A stretch of DNA of 64,000 nt from Chromobotia macracanthus. Taxonomy: Eukaryota; Chordata; Actinopteri; Cypriniformes; Botiidae. Position numbers and translations under genes: made by a program. Below are positions 1 to 9,639 of the stretch, piece by piece; position 1 is the stretch's first letter; each line of letters begins with the position of its first letter. The stretch is taken from positions 434,001-498,000 of the forward strand of contig JAZGTH010000041.1 in assembly GCA_036877525.1 (NCBI GenBank). Reading direction: 5' to 3'. The notes below the pieces were generated by a model that was not told the origin of the DNA, did not search any database, and was given only the letters and a program-made list of their open reading frames with translations.

Positions 1-63
1 CAGTTATCATTTTGTGTAGTAATTATTAGTATTGTTTTCATTATTGTTTTCACCTCCTTCAAG

Positions 64-471
64 ATGGCGCCGCCACGTTCAGATGCCGTCCTGGACGCTC
101 CGCTAAGACTGTGTTTTTATTTATTTATTTACTTACAACTACTCATACCTTTCGCACACATTACATCTGCACTGATGACATACGACAGCAGAACACTTTT
201 AAACATCAGAAACCAACTTACTCACCTACTTATTGACGCTTTACCCACCGATCCGACATGGCCACCTGAGATTCTTCGCTCGGCAGGTGAGAACAATGGC
301 CGTGAGGAAGCTCTTCCAAGGCGACGGTACAAGAAACACAGAGGTAAACGCGCTGGGGTTCGTAACAGACTGAGGACCAGAGCACACAGTCCACCTTTGC
401 CCAGTATTCTGCTCGCCAACGACCAATCACTCAAGAACAAGATAAAGATATCTTGGATATATCCTTGTTAA
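64..471 (+). pseudogene. LINE copy A N-terminal ORF remnant
   Basis: An open stretch of 135 codons starting at the ATG in the AAGATGGCG context. Its C-terminal part (LRTRAHSPPLPSILLAND) corresponds to the segment just before the endonuclease in L2/Rex1-type LINEs, and a similar segment lies in the minus-strand LINE at 29538-29723. The frame ends at 471, and the endonuclease resumes in another frame near 543. It is therefore a broken 5' part of the LINE ORF rather than a separate gene. Confidence 0.55.
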
Positions 472-542
472 GGATATAACAAGAACAGGATAAGATTCCA
501 ACAGGATATAAGGGACTGTAACATTATCTGCCTGTCCGAAAC

Positions 543-1283
543 ATGGCTGACCCCATCGGTACTGGATTTTCTGTTCTTCGGATGGACAGGACTGCTGAGG
601 CCGGTAAAAGCAGAGGCGGCGGGGTCTGCTTCATGGTTAATAACATTTCCACTCTGTCGCGTTCCTGTTCGCCTCACCTGGAACATCTAACAATCATGTG
701 CCGCCCGTTCTACCTGCCTCGTGAGTTTACAGCGGTCATCGCCACTGCTGTGCACATCCCTCCTCAAGTGGACACGGATCTGGCCCTGTTTAAGCTCCAC
801 GATGCGCTCAGTGTCTGCCTAAACAATCACCCGGACGCGGCTATCATTGTGTCTGGTGACTTCAATAAAGCCAACCTTAGAGGGGGTAATACATTGGATC
901 ACTGCTACTCAATATTCAGAAATGGTTACAAAGCCAACTTGGTACCGGCTTTTGGAAAATCGGACCACGCCGCCATTTTCCTCATACCGGAATATAAACA
1001 AAAGCTTGTACGGGAAGCTCCTGAGAGGCGGGAGGTGAAACGCTGGTCCGCCCAATTAGAGGCTGCGCTACAGGACACACTCGATGACGTAGACTGGGAC
1101 ATGTTCCGGTCTAGCTCTGCTGACGTCAGTGAGTTTGCGGATGTAACCGTGAGCTTTGTTGGTATGATTGTTGAGCAAGTAACACCCACCATTACAATAA
1201 AAACATTCTCAAACCAGAAACCATGGGGCGACAGTACAATCAGGGCAGCGGTGAATACACACACAGCATGTCGGGGGACATGA
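543..1283 (+). pseudogene. LINE copy A endonuclease domain (APE type), degenerate
   Basis: 246 codons resembling the apurinic-like endonuclease of jockey-superfamily LINEs, which nicks target DNA to prime reverse transcription. Visible landmarks are IIVSGDFNKANL (the GDFN catalytic box) at about residues 100-112, LDHCYS shortly after, and GKSDHAAIFL (the SDH box with catalytic histidine) near residue 140. The usual spacer between the GDFN box and LDHCYS is largely deleted. The frame closes at 1283; RT linker-like sequence continues in other frames to about 1550. Non-functional. Confidence 0.8.
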
Positions 1284-1559
1284 GTGACTATAAGTTAACA
1301 TGCTACGTGCGGTTAAAACCGCTAAAAACGGTAGAGAGGGCGTGTGGAGTCTCACTTCCAACTGAATGACTCCAGACGCATGTGGCAGGGACTGAGGACC
1401 ATCTGCACTTTTGGAAGTAAATCCACATCACGGTTAAAGCTAACTCCTCTCTGTCAAACGAGCTGAACACCTTCTATGCGTGGTTTGAAGCGGACCGTCC
1501 TGGCGATGTCGGTGGTCTGCCAGTGCGCACTGTGGAGAAGTACAGCAATGTCAGCGAGA

Positions 1560-2096
1560 AGTGCTAACTGTCTCTCCCTGAATGTCAGTAAAACCAAAGA
1601 AATGGTTGTTGATTTTAGGAGGAGGCAGCAGCGGACCTACTCCCCAGTAATCATCAATGGGATGATTACGGTCATCAAAAAAGCCAGACAAAGACTGTAC
1701 GATCTGAGATTACTGAGGAAATTCAGTGTTTCTCCTAGGATCCTGAAAACTTTCTACACTGGGGCTGTAGAGAGTGTATTGACTTAGTGCATCTCATCAT
1801 GGTATGGAAACATATCAGTCAAAGATCGTAAAACTCTTCAGAGAGTGGTGCGCTCAGCTGAGCATATCTCCAGGACGGATCTCCCTTATCTGGATCACAT
1901 ATACACCAGGCAATACAATGCTAGGGCTATTAAGATCCTCAAAGACTCCACCCACCCTGGACACCGGCTGTTCATATTTCTACACTCAGGTAGACGCTTC
2001 TGCACCTTGATGGCTAAAATGGAGAGACTAAGGAGGAGCTTCTTCCCTCAGGCCATCAGACACTTAAACATGGACAAACATACACACTGCATTTAA
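1560..2096 (+). pseudogene. LINE copy A reverse transcriptase C-terminal fragment
   Basis: Split over at least two frames (1476-1787 and 1845-2096). Landmarks are LSLNVSKTKEMVVDFRRR, the stretch after the RT active site in L2/Rex1 LINEs, then a thumb/C-terminal part ending shortly before the 3' UTR. The active-site motif with the paired aspartates is absent, so the fragment could not support transposition. Copy B at 24552-25389 shows what is missing. Confidence 0.8.
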
Positions 2097-2604
2097 GTGA
2101 CTCTGGCATAACATGCTAGTTATACCACTTTGCACACTGCATTCCACTTGCACTTTATTATAATTTATAATTTATACAATTCATTTTCGCCATCCACGTA
2201 CAATCTGTTCTGTTATTCTGTTGATCACTGGTCCAACTGTGTTTTTGTATTTTGTATCTTACATATTTTTGTATTCTAAGTACTTTTACATTTCGTGTGT
2301 TATTACTTTTTAGTTTTTATCTTACAGTCTAACGGAGCATTCAGATTCACATTTCACTACTTGTATTGTGTATAACTTGTATGTGACAAATAAATCTTGA
2401 CTCTTGATGCTTGACTCTTGATTAATGATCATTATTTTGTTGTTATAAGTAATTATGAGATATTGAGTTGTTATCAGCAATTGTATTGTTATATCAGTAT
2501 GGTACTATATTTTTAAAGGGATTGTTCACCCAAAGATGAAAATTCTTACATCATTTACTCACCCTCATGTCATTCCAAATCTGTATGACTTTTTTGCTTC
2601 CGAG

Positions 2605-3802
2605 CAGTGGCGACTAGTGGTAATGTTTTGGAGGGGGGGTTGCAACATTTATGGGAGGAGGAGGCAAAGTATAGACCTATGTAGCCATATGTCATTACTG
2701 CATAAATAGAAATGGAAGATTCAACATTCAAAATGTACTAATGATACCTCTAATAAGTGAATATCAGTAATAAAGTGTCAAGATCTTGAGCAAATAGGGA
2801 AAACAATGCATTGAATTCCTGTTGCCTGAACACATTTACAGCAGCACTAAAGTGATTGAGGTTGCGCTTTATGCTAAATCAGGTCTATGCAGTCCAAGTT
2901 CCAAATTAAGGAAAAATTACTTTCAAGGCATGAAACCTGAAACTTTGCAGTAGTCTACTGGGTCAGCTAATGAGCTTCTGAGAGTGACAGACATTCATTG
3001 AGAATGGCCGAGAATTGTTCAATCATATAAGGTCAAAATGTAAAAACAATTTTGAGTGTTTGGGGTGCTATTGTGTAGAATCTAATGCAAGACAGTAAAG
3101 AGCAGCCTCAGGTCACCTGCCTGTCAAAAGTTTGTGTGCCTCATAGAGACATTTAAATTGGTTCATTTAGCAGACGCTTTTATCCAAATCAGCTTACAAT
3201 ATGAAATAGCATCTAATATTTTGTAAAAAGCTACATTTACAAGTGGGAATAGTTCTGATGCCAGTTACAGGATGAACAGTAGAATCACATTTTTTTTAAA
3301 TGAAGTTGAACATAAAGTTGTTGATTGGAGTGTTAGGGATTAGTCAGGTGTCTAACATGTTTTTAGTTGTTTTGTGAAGGTTATAATGGTCTTGACAGAT
3401 CAGGTTGAGGCTGGCAGCTCATTCTACCAGGAAGGAACAGAATAGGTGAATGTTTTGAGAGTGATCTGGTACATCATTGTGAGGGAACAATCAGATGTTG
3501 CTCGTTTACAGAATGTAGTTGGCGAGAGGAGACATGTATCTGAAGGAGTGAGTTGAGGTGGGAGCCCCACACAGTCTACATATGTATTTACCCCGAAATG
3601 AAACAAATAGAATTTTTGACATTTTTTTTTAAGATAAATGCTAACATGACTACCATGTGCATCCAACCAAATCACCATCAATAATGAAATTGTATTTCAT
3701 AATTATTTTGCAATATATAATTTACTTATGTTTAATGTTTAGATACCATTTTTATCTGAAAAATCTGAGGGAGTGGTGCCCTCTATTGACAAGCTGCCAC
3801 TG
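2605..3802. mobile_element. hAT-like non-autonomous DNA transposon with 8-bp TSD
   Basis: The ends are CAGTGGCGACTAG at the left and, reading inward from the right, CAGTGGCAGCTTG, a typical hAT-type CAGTGGC terminus. The flanks are CTTCCGAG (2597-2604) and CTTCTAAG (3803-3810), an imperfect 8-bp duplication as expected for hAT. The 1.2-kb interior carries no convincing transposase. It contains a SINE/LINE-tail-like segment near 3160-3200 (TTTAGCAGACGCTTTTATCC). It sits inside the short TIR element at 2515-8687, so it is younger than that element. Confidence 0.65.
3155..3205 (+). repeat. Fish SINE/LINE tail-like segment
   Basis: Contains CATTTAGCAGACGCTTTTAT, a motif I know from the 3' portion of several fish SINEs and their partner LINEs. 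The opposite-strand equivalent occurs at 56345-56395 (GGATAAAAGTGTCTGCTAAA). Only a short conserved core is recognisable here, inside the hAT-like element. Confidence 0.5.
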
Positions 3803-3857
3803 CTTCTAAGGAACACAAAAGATTTTTTTAAAGTATGTTGATAACCAAACAACAGTG

Positions 3858-4225
3858 TGTAACATCACGCCAGCAGAGGGAGCCCTCACCGGAATACTGA
3901 CTGCTCATGCTCCCTCTGCTGAACTCTGAACTTACTTCCTGTTTGGCATCTATATAAACCTTGCTGCCACATGGCCATGTTGCGAAGTATTGCCAGCTTA
4001 ACACCTGACTACTAAGCATTCTCTTTTACTGCCTGCTTACCTGTGATTTACCTATTGTTTGGTTCTCGTTTTCTGATTTTTGCCTAGCCCCTTTGTTTGA
4101 CACCTGGATTGGACTGTCTATGTTTATTACGACCCTTTGCCTGTACTTTCGACTTTGATTATGGATAACCCCAATAAACATCCGCAACTGGATCTTGCTT
4201 CAGTTTCTGCCTCAGCCCCCTTACA
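3858..4225 (+). repeat. Gypsy 5' LTR
   Basis: 368 bp, starting TGTAACATC and ending CCCCCTTACA. It contains the promoter: TATATAA at 3951 and a predicted transcription start about 31 bp downstream, near 3982. An ATG at 4161, inside the LTR, opens the gag frame. By eye it differs from the 3' LTR at three positions (near 4103, 4133 and 4195), implying recent insertion. Confidence 0.93.
3951..3957 (+). promoter_or_regulatory. TATA box of the Gypsy LTR
   Basis: TATATAAACC lies 31 bp upstream of GCGAAGTATTG (3982). The same spacing between a TATA-like box and a GC(G/A)AAGT(A/C)TTG motif occurs in the solo LTRs at 56953-57359 and 58039-58581, supporting this as the core promoter. Confidence 0.75.
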
Positions 4226-5090
4226 GAATACTTCGCCTACCCTCAATCCAGCGGATGTTTCACAGCTGCAAGCTGCATTTGTCTACCAGGGAGAACTATT
4301 ACGCAGCTACCACGAACAGCTAGCTAACTTACAGGCATCGAATGAACTACTGCTCCAGCGACTTTGCTCTCCTCCTTCCACCACGTCGAGCACGGTAAGA
4401 CTTGCTCTTCCCGATAAGTTTGATGGTTCTGCAGAACGGTGTAAAGGGTTCATTCGACAAGTACGCACTTATTTGGAATCGTTGGGGGATCAGTCTCATG
4501 CTAGTTCTGATCAATGCTCTTTTATCATGTCACTATTATCTGGCAAGGCTATTGGTTGGGCTGCTGCGGTTTGGGAGACGGACGAGAAGTATTTGAATAT
4601 CCTGCTGGGGGTCGGGATGTTTCGTCTCGTCTTTTACACCTTTCTCAAGGCTCACATAGTGCAGCAGAGCACGCAGTCGAATTCAGGACTCTTGCAGCTC
4701 AGAGTGGATGGAATGATGCTGCACTTAAAGGGGTGTTTCGGGAAAGCCTATGTCCCCAATTGCAGTTGGAGATGGCATGTCGAGGTGAGGAATCTTCTTT
4801 CAATGACTTTGTTAACATGACTGTTAAGATTGATAATTTGCTCAGGAACTCACCTAAACCCAAGCAAGCGCATGCATCCCACCTTATGTCACGACCTGCA
4901 CTTCGGAATCCTGAGGCACCATGTGTTACCGAGCCCATGCAAGTAGGATCTACCAGACTGTCTGAGGACGAGCGTAGACGAAGGTTCATCAACAACCTCT
5001 GCTTTTATTGTGGTGAACCAGGTCATCATAAGTCACAGTGTCCTCAAAAGACCCGGAGGTCCCTCACAGCACAAGACCGGGTGAATGTGG
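4161..5090 (+). pseudogene. Gypsy gag, frameshifted
   Basis: Gag-like protein starting at an ATG within the 5' LTR. The first part (to about 4585) shows a coiled-coil-like N-terminus and LALPDKFDGSAERCKGFIRQ, typical of sushi-type Gag. The frame then shifts near 4585, with apparent loss of about a dozen codons, into the frame that carries FEYPAGGRDVSS, the EFRTLAAQSGW motif and a CCHC zinc knuckle, CFYCGEPGHHKSQC (about 5001-5042). The second frame runs without a stop into protease and RT. Because of the frameshift no full-length Gag can be made by ordinary translation. Confidence 0.85.
4227..4236 (+). other. Primer binding site, self-priming type
   Basis: AATACTTCGC begins two bases after the 5' LTR. 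It is the exact reverse complement of GCGAAGTATT at 3982-3991, the predicted 5' end of the element's mRNA. I see no tRNA 3'-end complement (no TGG-type start). In Tf1 and related sushi elements the RNA 5' end folds back to prime minus-strand synthesis; this pair fits that mechanism. The pairing is seen directly, the mechanism is inferred. Confidence 0.7.
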
Positions 5091-6895
5091 ACACCTTTTC
5101 ACAAAATCCATCTAAAGTCTTCACATTACCCGTACAGATTTCTACCGAAAGTGGTTCTTTTATGTTGACAGCATTAGTAGATTCCGGCGCCGCTCTCAAC
5201 CTCATCAACTCAGACATCGCCCGGAAACATCAACTACCCACCATTCCATGCTTTCCACCTACCAGTATTACGGCTGTCAATAACCAACCCATCAAAGGAG
5301 GAGTTCTGGAACAGACCCGATCACTGAAAATGCAAATTGGGGTTTTTCATGAAGAGAACATCTCTCTATATCTGATCGACTCACCCAAATATGAAATAAT
5401 TTTAGGAATGCCATGGCTAAGTTGCCACGATCCCCACATCTCCTGGCGCACGGGTGAGCTGACCCACTGGTCTCCATTCTGTTTTAGTCACTGTCTAACC
5501 CTTAAGCAGTCCAGTCCATGTCTGTCCACAAGCATGGGGAGCCCTCCGTGCCTGACCCAACCAAAGATCCCCAAGGTTTATAACGAGCTTTTGGAGGTCT
5601 TCAGCAAGGTTAAAGCCACACAGTTACCACCACATCGGCACTGGGACTGTGCTATAGACCTTCTTCCCAACATGTGTCCTCCCAAAAGCAAAGTCTACCC
5701 GCTGTCACGCCAAGAAGCACAGGCTATGGAGGACTACATCAAGGAGGCTTTGGAAGCTGGCTTTATCCGTCCTTCTACTTCTCCCGCTGCAGCCGGCTTC
5801 TTCTTCGTGGAGAAGAAGGATGGGGGTCTGCATCCGTGCATCGACTACAGAGGCCTCAATAATGTCACTGTTAAATTCAGGTATCCACTGCCTCTAGTCC
5901 CTTCTGCCCTAGAACAACTCAGGAAGGCCAAAATATTTACCAAACTCGACTTGAGAAACGCTTATAACCTGATACGCATCAGGGACGGAGATGAGTGGAA
6001 GACAGCTTTTCTCACCACCAGGGGGCACTACGAATACCTGGTTATGCCCTTTGGCCTTGCCAATGCCCCAGCCGTCTTCCAATCCTTCATAAATGAAGTC
6101 TTCAAAGATGTCCTCCACAAGTATGTCATCGCATATCTTGACGACATCCTAATCTATTCCTTGAATGAAGAGGATCATGTCACTCACGTCAAGAGTGTTC
6201 TTTCCAAGCTTCTTAATCACCAACTCTATGTCAAGACTGAAAAATGTGAGTTTCATGTGAAGCAGACAACATTCCTGGGGTACAACATCAGCCACCAGGG
6301 CGTTGAAATGGATGCTTCTAAGGTAACCGCCGTCACTGAGTGGCCGCAGCCCTCCACGTTGAAAGAATTGCAGAGGTTCCTGGGCTTTGCTAACTTCTAT
6401 CGACGCTTCATTAGGAACTACAGCTCTATTGCTGCACCTCTCACCTCATTACTCAAGGGAAAACCCAAGAGGTTGTCATGGAACGCTTCCGCCAATGCAG
6501 CCTTCCAAAAGCTCAAGACCAGCTTCACGACGGCCCCCATCCTTAAACATCCAGATCCAGAACTCCCCTTCATTGTGGAGGTCGATGCTTCTGACTGCGG
6601 GATTGGAGCCGTGCTCTCTCAACGTCACGGACAACCTCCCAAGCTTTTCCCGTGTGCCTTCTTCTCTCGGAAGCTAACCCCCGCTGAGTTTAATTATGAT
6701 GTGGGAAACAAAGAGCTTCTGTCAATGAAGGCTGCCATGGAAGAGTGGAGACATTGGCTCGAGGGGGCAGCTCATCCTTTTCAAGTTATCACGGACCATA
6801 AGAACCTTGAGTATGTCAAGTCTGCTCGACGTCTGAATTCACGCCAGGCAAGATGGTCTCTGTTCTTTTCACGATTCCATTTTACAGTCACTTAG
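5091..6895 (+). pseudogene. Gypsy pol: protease, reverse transcriptase, RNase H
   Basis: Continuous frame with gag. The aspartic protease shows ALVDSGAALNLI (about 5173-5208). The RT runs from about 5700; it has the KLDLRNAYN motif and the active-site YLDD at 6134-6145 followed by ILIYS. RNase H shows VEVDASDCGIGAVLS near 6575 and ends around VTDHKN- and SRRQARW-type motifs. The frame stops at 6895, just where a deletion has removed the linker to integrase. These enzymes copy the element RNA into DNA in cytoplasmic particles in active relatives. Confidence 0.92.
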
Positions 6896-6896
6896 C

Positions 6897-8198
6897 ACGG
6901 GACATCCCGGCATTTCACGAACCCTTAAACTTGTGCAGAATTCCTTCTGGTGGCCTTCAATGACCAAAGATGTGGCCAATTATGTCAAGTCTTGCTCCAT
7001 CTGTGCCCAGTCCAAGACTCCCAGGGACCTGCCGACGGGACTTCTACAGCCTCTCCCGATTCCCCAACGACCTTGGTCTCACCTCTCCATCGACTTCATC
7101 ACTGACTTACCCCTGTCTGATGGTTACACCACAATCCTGGTCATCGTCGACCGCTTCTCCAAAGCCTGTCGTCTGGTTCCATTAAAAGGATTACCTACTG
7201 CCATGGAGACTGCTCAAGCCATGTTCCACCATGTCTTTCGAAACTATGGTCTACCTGAAGACATTGTATCAGATCGAGGAACTCAGTTCACCTCTCAGGT
7301 TTGGAAATCCTTTTGTAACCTGTTAGATATCAATGTGAGTTTAACCTCTGGCTATCATCCGCAGTCAAACGGTCAGGTGGAGAGGCTGAACCAAGAGATC
7401 GGCAGGTACCTGCGGACTTACTGCAGCCGCGAACAACATCGCTGGGCTGAATTTCTCCCTTGGACCGAGTATGCCCAGAACTCACTCACGCACTCCTCTA
7501 CAGGACTCACACCATTTCAATGTGTGCTGGGTTACCAGCCTCCCCTGTTCCCGTGGTCAGGAGAACCATCGTCTGTGCCTGCTGTTAACGACTGGATTCG
7601 TAACAGTGAGAGGGTGTGGGACAGTGCCCATGTACGGCTTCAACGCGCTGTGAGGAGGCAGGAGATTAACGCTAACCGTCACCGTCGCCCACACCCTCCA
7701 TACCAACCTGGACAAAGGGTCTGGCTCTCCACGAGGGATCTCAAGCTACGTCTGCCGAGCAGGAAGCTCTCTCCCAGGTATGTTGGCCCATTTAAAATCA
7801 TAAGACAGATTAATGAGGTCACTTACCAATTAGAGCTTCCTGCTGACTACCGCATCTCTCCTTCTTTCCATGTGTCACTCCTCAAACCTTTCCACCGGGA
7901 CGCTAACCCCGAGGCCATATTGCAGGAGCCACCGCCACCGCTGGACATTGGCGGAACGCCGGCCTACAAGGTGAACGTCTTGCTTGACTCACGGCGAAAA
8001 GGGGGTCAGTTACAATACCTGGTGGATTGGGAGGGATACGGCCCAGAGGAGAGATCGTGGGTAGCGGCAGTGGACATTCTGGATCCCTCGCTCACGGAGG
8101 AGTTTCATCGAGCCAGACCTGACCGTCCAGCACCACGTCCACGGGGACGCCCACGTAGAGCACCTGGAGGTGCTCCTAGAGGGGGGGGGGTTCTGTAA
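6897..8198 (+). pseudogene. Gypsy integrase with C-terminal chromodomain
   Basis: Open from about 6897 in a different frame from RT/RNase H. The first residues (GHPGISRTLKLVQNSFWWP) belong to the zinc-binding N-terminal region, and CSICAQSK supplies its C-x2-C. The D,D,E core is visible: SIDFITDLP, SDRGTQF and HPQSNGQVERLNQE. A GPF motif (YVGPFKI) follows near 7780. A chromodomain with YLVDWEGYGPEERSW lies at about 8010-8060 and targets integration to modified histones in related elements. The tail is basic and proline-rich and runs into the G-tract before the 3' LTR. The upstream deletion removes part of the N-terminal domain and the link to pol. Confidence 0.92.
8178..8190 (+). other. Polypurine tract of Gypsy element
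   Basis: AGAGGGGGGGGGG lies three bases before the 3' LTR (8194). This is the expected position of the plus-strand primer of an LTR retrotransposon. Confidence 0.8.
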
Positions 8199-8561
8199 CA
8201 TCACGCCAGCAGAGGGAGCCCTCACCGGAATACTGACTGCTCATGCTCCCTCTGCTGAACTCTGAACTTACTTCCTGTTTGGCATCTATATAAACCTTGC
8301 TGCCACATGGCCATGTTGCGAAGTATTGCCAGCTTAACACCTGACTACTAAGCATTCTCTTTTACTGCCTGCTTACCTGTGATTTACCTATTGTTTGGTT
8401 CTCGTTTTCTGATTTTTGCCTAGCCCCTTTGTTTGGCACCTGGATTGGACTGTCTATGTTTATTACGACACTTTGCCTGTACTTTCGACTTTGATTATGG
8501 ATAACCCCAATAAACATCCGCAACTGGATCCTGCTTCAGTTTCTGCCTCAGCCCCCTTACA
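8194..8561 (+). repeat. Gypsy 3' LTR
   Basis: 368 bp, TGTAACATC to CCCTTACA, followed by the second CAGTG of the target duplication (8562-8566). It is the near-identical partner of 3858-4225. Confidence 0.93.
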
Positions 8562-8738
8562 CAGTGGCACCGACTGACTTCTATTGTAAGGACACAAAAC
8601 CACTGAGACATTTCTCAATATATCTTTTGTGTTCCACTTGTGTAAATAATAGAAAAAATTTTGTTTTTGGGTGAACTATCCCTTGAACATATATTATTGT
8701 TGCAGCATATTGTTATCTCTGCTGTTGGGGATTTTCAG

Positions 8739-8871
8739 CCTCCCGCAGGACTGGCACTTTCTGCAGACACAGTACATGATGGAGAAACAAAGCCCCTTGC
8801 CTCCCTCTCTCTCCTCTGAGAAGATGAGCTTGTCAATCAGCATGATCACCCTATCAGATGACAGCTGCCCT
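8739..8871 (+). other. Possible orphan host exon (weak)
   Basis: A 133-bp open segment lies between an acceptor-like GGGATTTTCAG and a good donor, GTAAGC. In the open frame it reads LPQDWHFLQTQYMMEKQ and then a serine-rich stretch. I do not recognise the protein. The opposite strand is also open here and has an acceptor (GGGGCTTACAG) but no GT donor, so the plus strand is favoured. It may be a real exon of a gene extending outside the window, an expressed repeat, or chance. Confidence 0.25.
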
Positions 8872-9269
8872 GTAAGCCCCACCCTCATCTCTCTTCTCTC
8901 AGCTGTGAAGTTTGTGGGGTTTGTGTGGTGGTCTGTTGTAGCTGAGACAGTATGTCATTGTTTTGCATCTGGTGTAGTAGCTCTGGTTTCTTCTGTTGGG
9001 AGTGTATGTCTGAAAACGCTCCGTTAAATACTCTGTTTTTGCTATCATGTTTTTGGAAAAATAGCAAGGGTATAATCTATGCAGTACCATAGAGTTCAAT
9101 GCACATACCATGCTATAGAATGTTATATAGATGTCTGTGGTTTGTAGATCTTCAGCAGTGTGTGAGTGTGGCTGTTGCTTTGGGCTTGGGTAATTCTTCA
9201 TCTCACGCTCAGTGTTCTTGTTTATTTACTTTTTAATAGCATTTATAAAGTCATGATTTTATAAGTCAT

Positions 9270-9345
9270 GGTTTTGTTGACTTTTGGGTACAAATTTGTT
9301 CCCAATATATGGTAAAGTAAACCCTCACACACACACAGTATGCGT
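9270..9345 (-). repeat. MITE end fragment related to 13676-13945
   Basis: Read on the minus strand, GGTTTACTTTACCATATATTG and the following AACAAATTTGTACCC parallel GGTTTACTTAACCATATATT at 13687 and its continuation. Only one end of the element is recognisable. Confidence 0.5.
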
Positions 9346-9613
9346 GTCCTGGTATATGATGGCATGATAAACAGGCAAGTGAACAAGCAATGAGAACATA
9401 ACAGGAATTAGAATGTATATAACATGACCCATGTTGATCTTGATGGATTTTATCTTTATCTGCTACAGGGCACATGTAAGAGACTGTTACAAAAGCAGGT
9501 ATTTATAATGTCCCTGTGAGGGGTGGCATGGGGGTTGTAATCAGCTGTCAGTTCATATGATCAGAAGGGCTGTACAAACCGTACAAAACTTTGTACAGTA
9601 GTGATAAACACTT

Positions 9614-9639
9614 ACTTTTTTGTTCATGAACAAAAAAGT
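9614..9639. repeat. Perfect 26-bp palindrome
   Basis: A perfect palindrome centred on TTCATGAA, with CTTTTTTG arms mirrored as CAAAAAAG. There is no spacer. It may be a MITE remnant or a chance AT-rich palindrome. Confidence 0.8.

Larger units (their letters stand above)
55..2425 (+). mobile_element. L2/Rex1-like LINE, copy A, internally deleted
   Basis: A non-LTR retrotransposon. It begins near an AAGATGGCGCC motif typical of LINE 5' ends, runs through an endonuclease region and the C-terminal part of a reverse transcriptase, and ends in an AT-rich 3' UTR and a tail with repeats of TTGACTC (about 2385-2421). The catalytic centre of the reverse transcriptase is missing: conserved linker sequence around 1290-1550 jumps straight to the RT C-terminal part near 1565. 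A second deletion of about 100 bp near 1660 is visible against copy B at 24414-25716. The two copies look nearly identical from about 1565 to the tail, so the family was recently active. Clade assignment (L2/Rex1, jockey superfamily) is from protein style and 3' tail and is less sure than the LINE call. Confidence 0.85.
3858..8561 (+). mobile_element. Ty3/Gypsy chromovirus (Tf1/sushi-type), LTR-complete
   Basis: A 4.7-kb LTR retrotransposon with two 368-bp LTRs (TGTAACATC...CCCTTACA) that differ by only three substitutions I could count, a perfect TSD CAGTG (3853-3857 and 8562-8566), a polypurine tract, and the order gag, protease, RT, RNase H, integrase, chromodomain. The C-terminal chromodomain and the primer site complementary to the element's own RNA 5' end place it with the vertebrate Tf1/sushi group of chromoviruses. 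The interior has at least two lesions (a gag frameshift and a deletion between RNase H and integrase), so it is not autonomous despite looking young. Confidence 0.93.
2515..8687. mobile_element. Short TIR DNA element split by two later insertions
   Basis: The left end at 2515 has GGGATTGTTCACCC and the right end near 8685 has its near reverse complement, GGGTGAACTATCCC. From memory this TIR marks a very abundant non-autonomous DNA element of cyprinid fish; the family name is not certain. The element survives as three pieces, 2515-2604, 3803-3857 and 8562-8687, about 260 bp in all. The gaps are filled by the hAT-like insertion (2605-3802) and the Gypsy element (3858-8561), each flanked by target-site duplications of this element's sequence. 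It has no coding capacity. Confidence 0.75.

Noticed and set aside
6100..6900. An endogenous retrovirus with env at 3858-8561
   Set aside because: Integrase is followed by a chromodomain and the polypurine tract; there is no room for env, so it is a Gypsy chromovirus-type retrotransposon.
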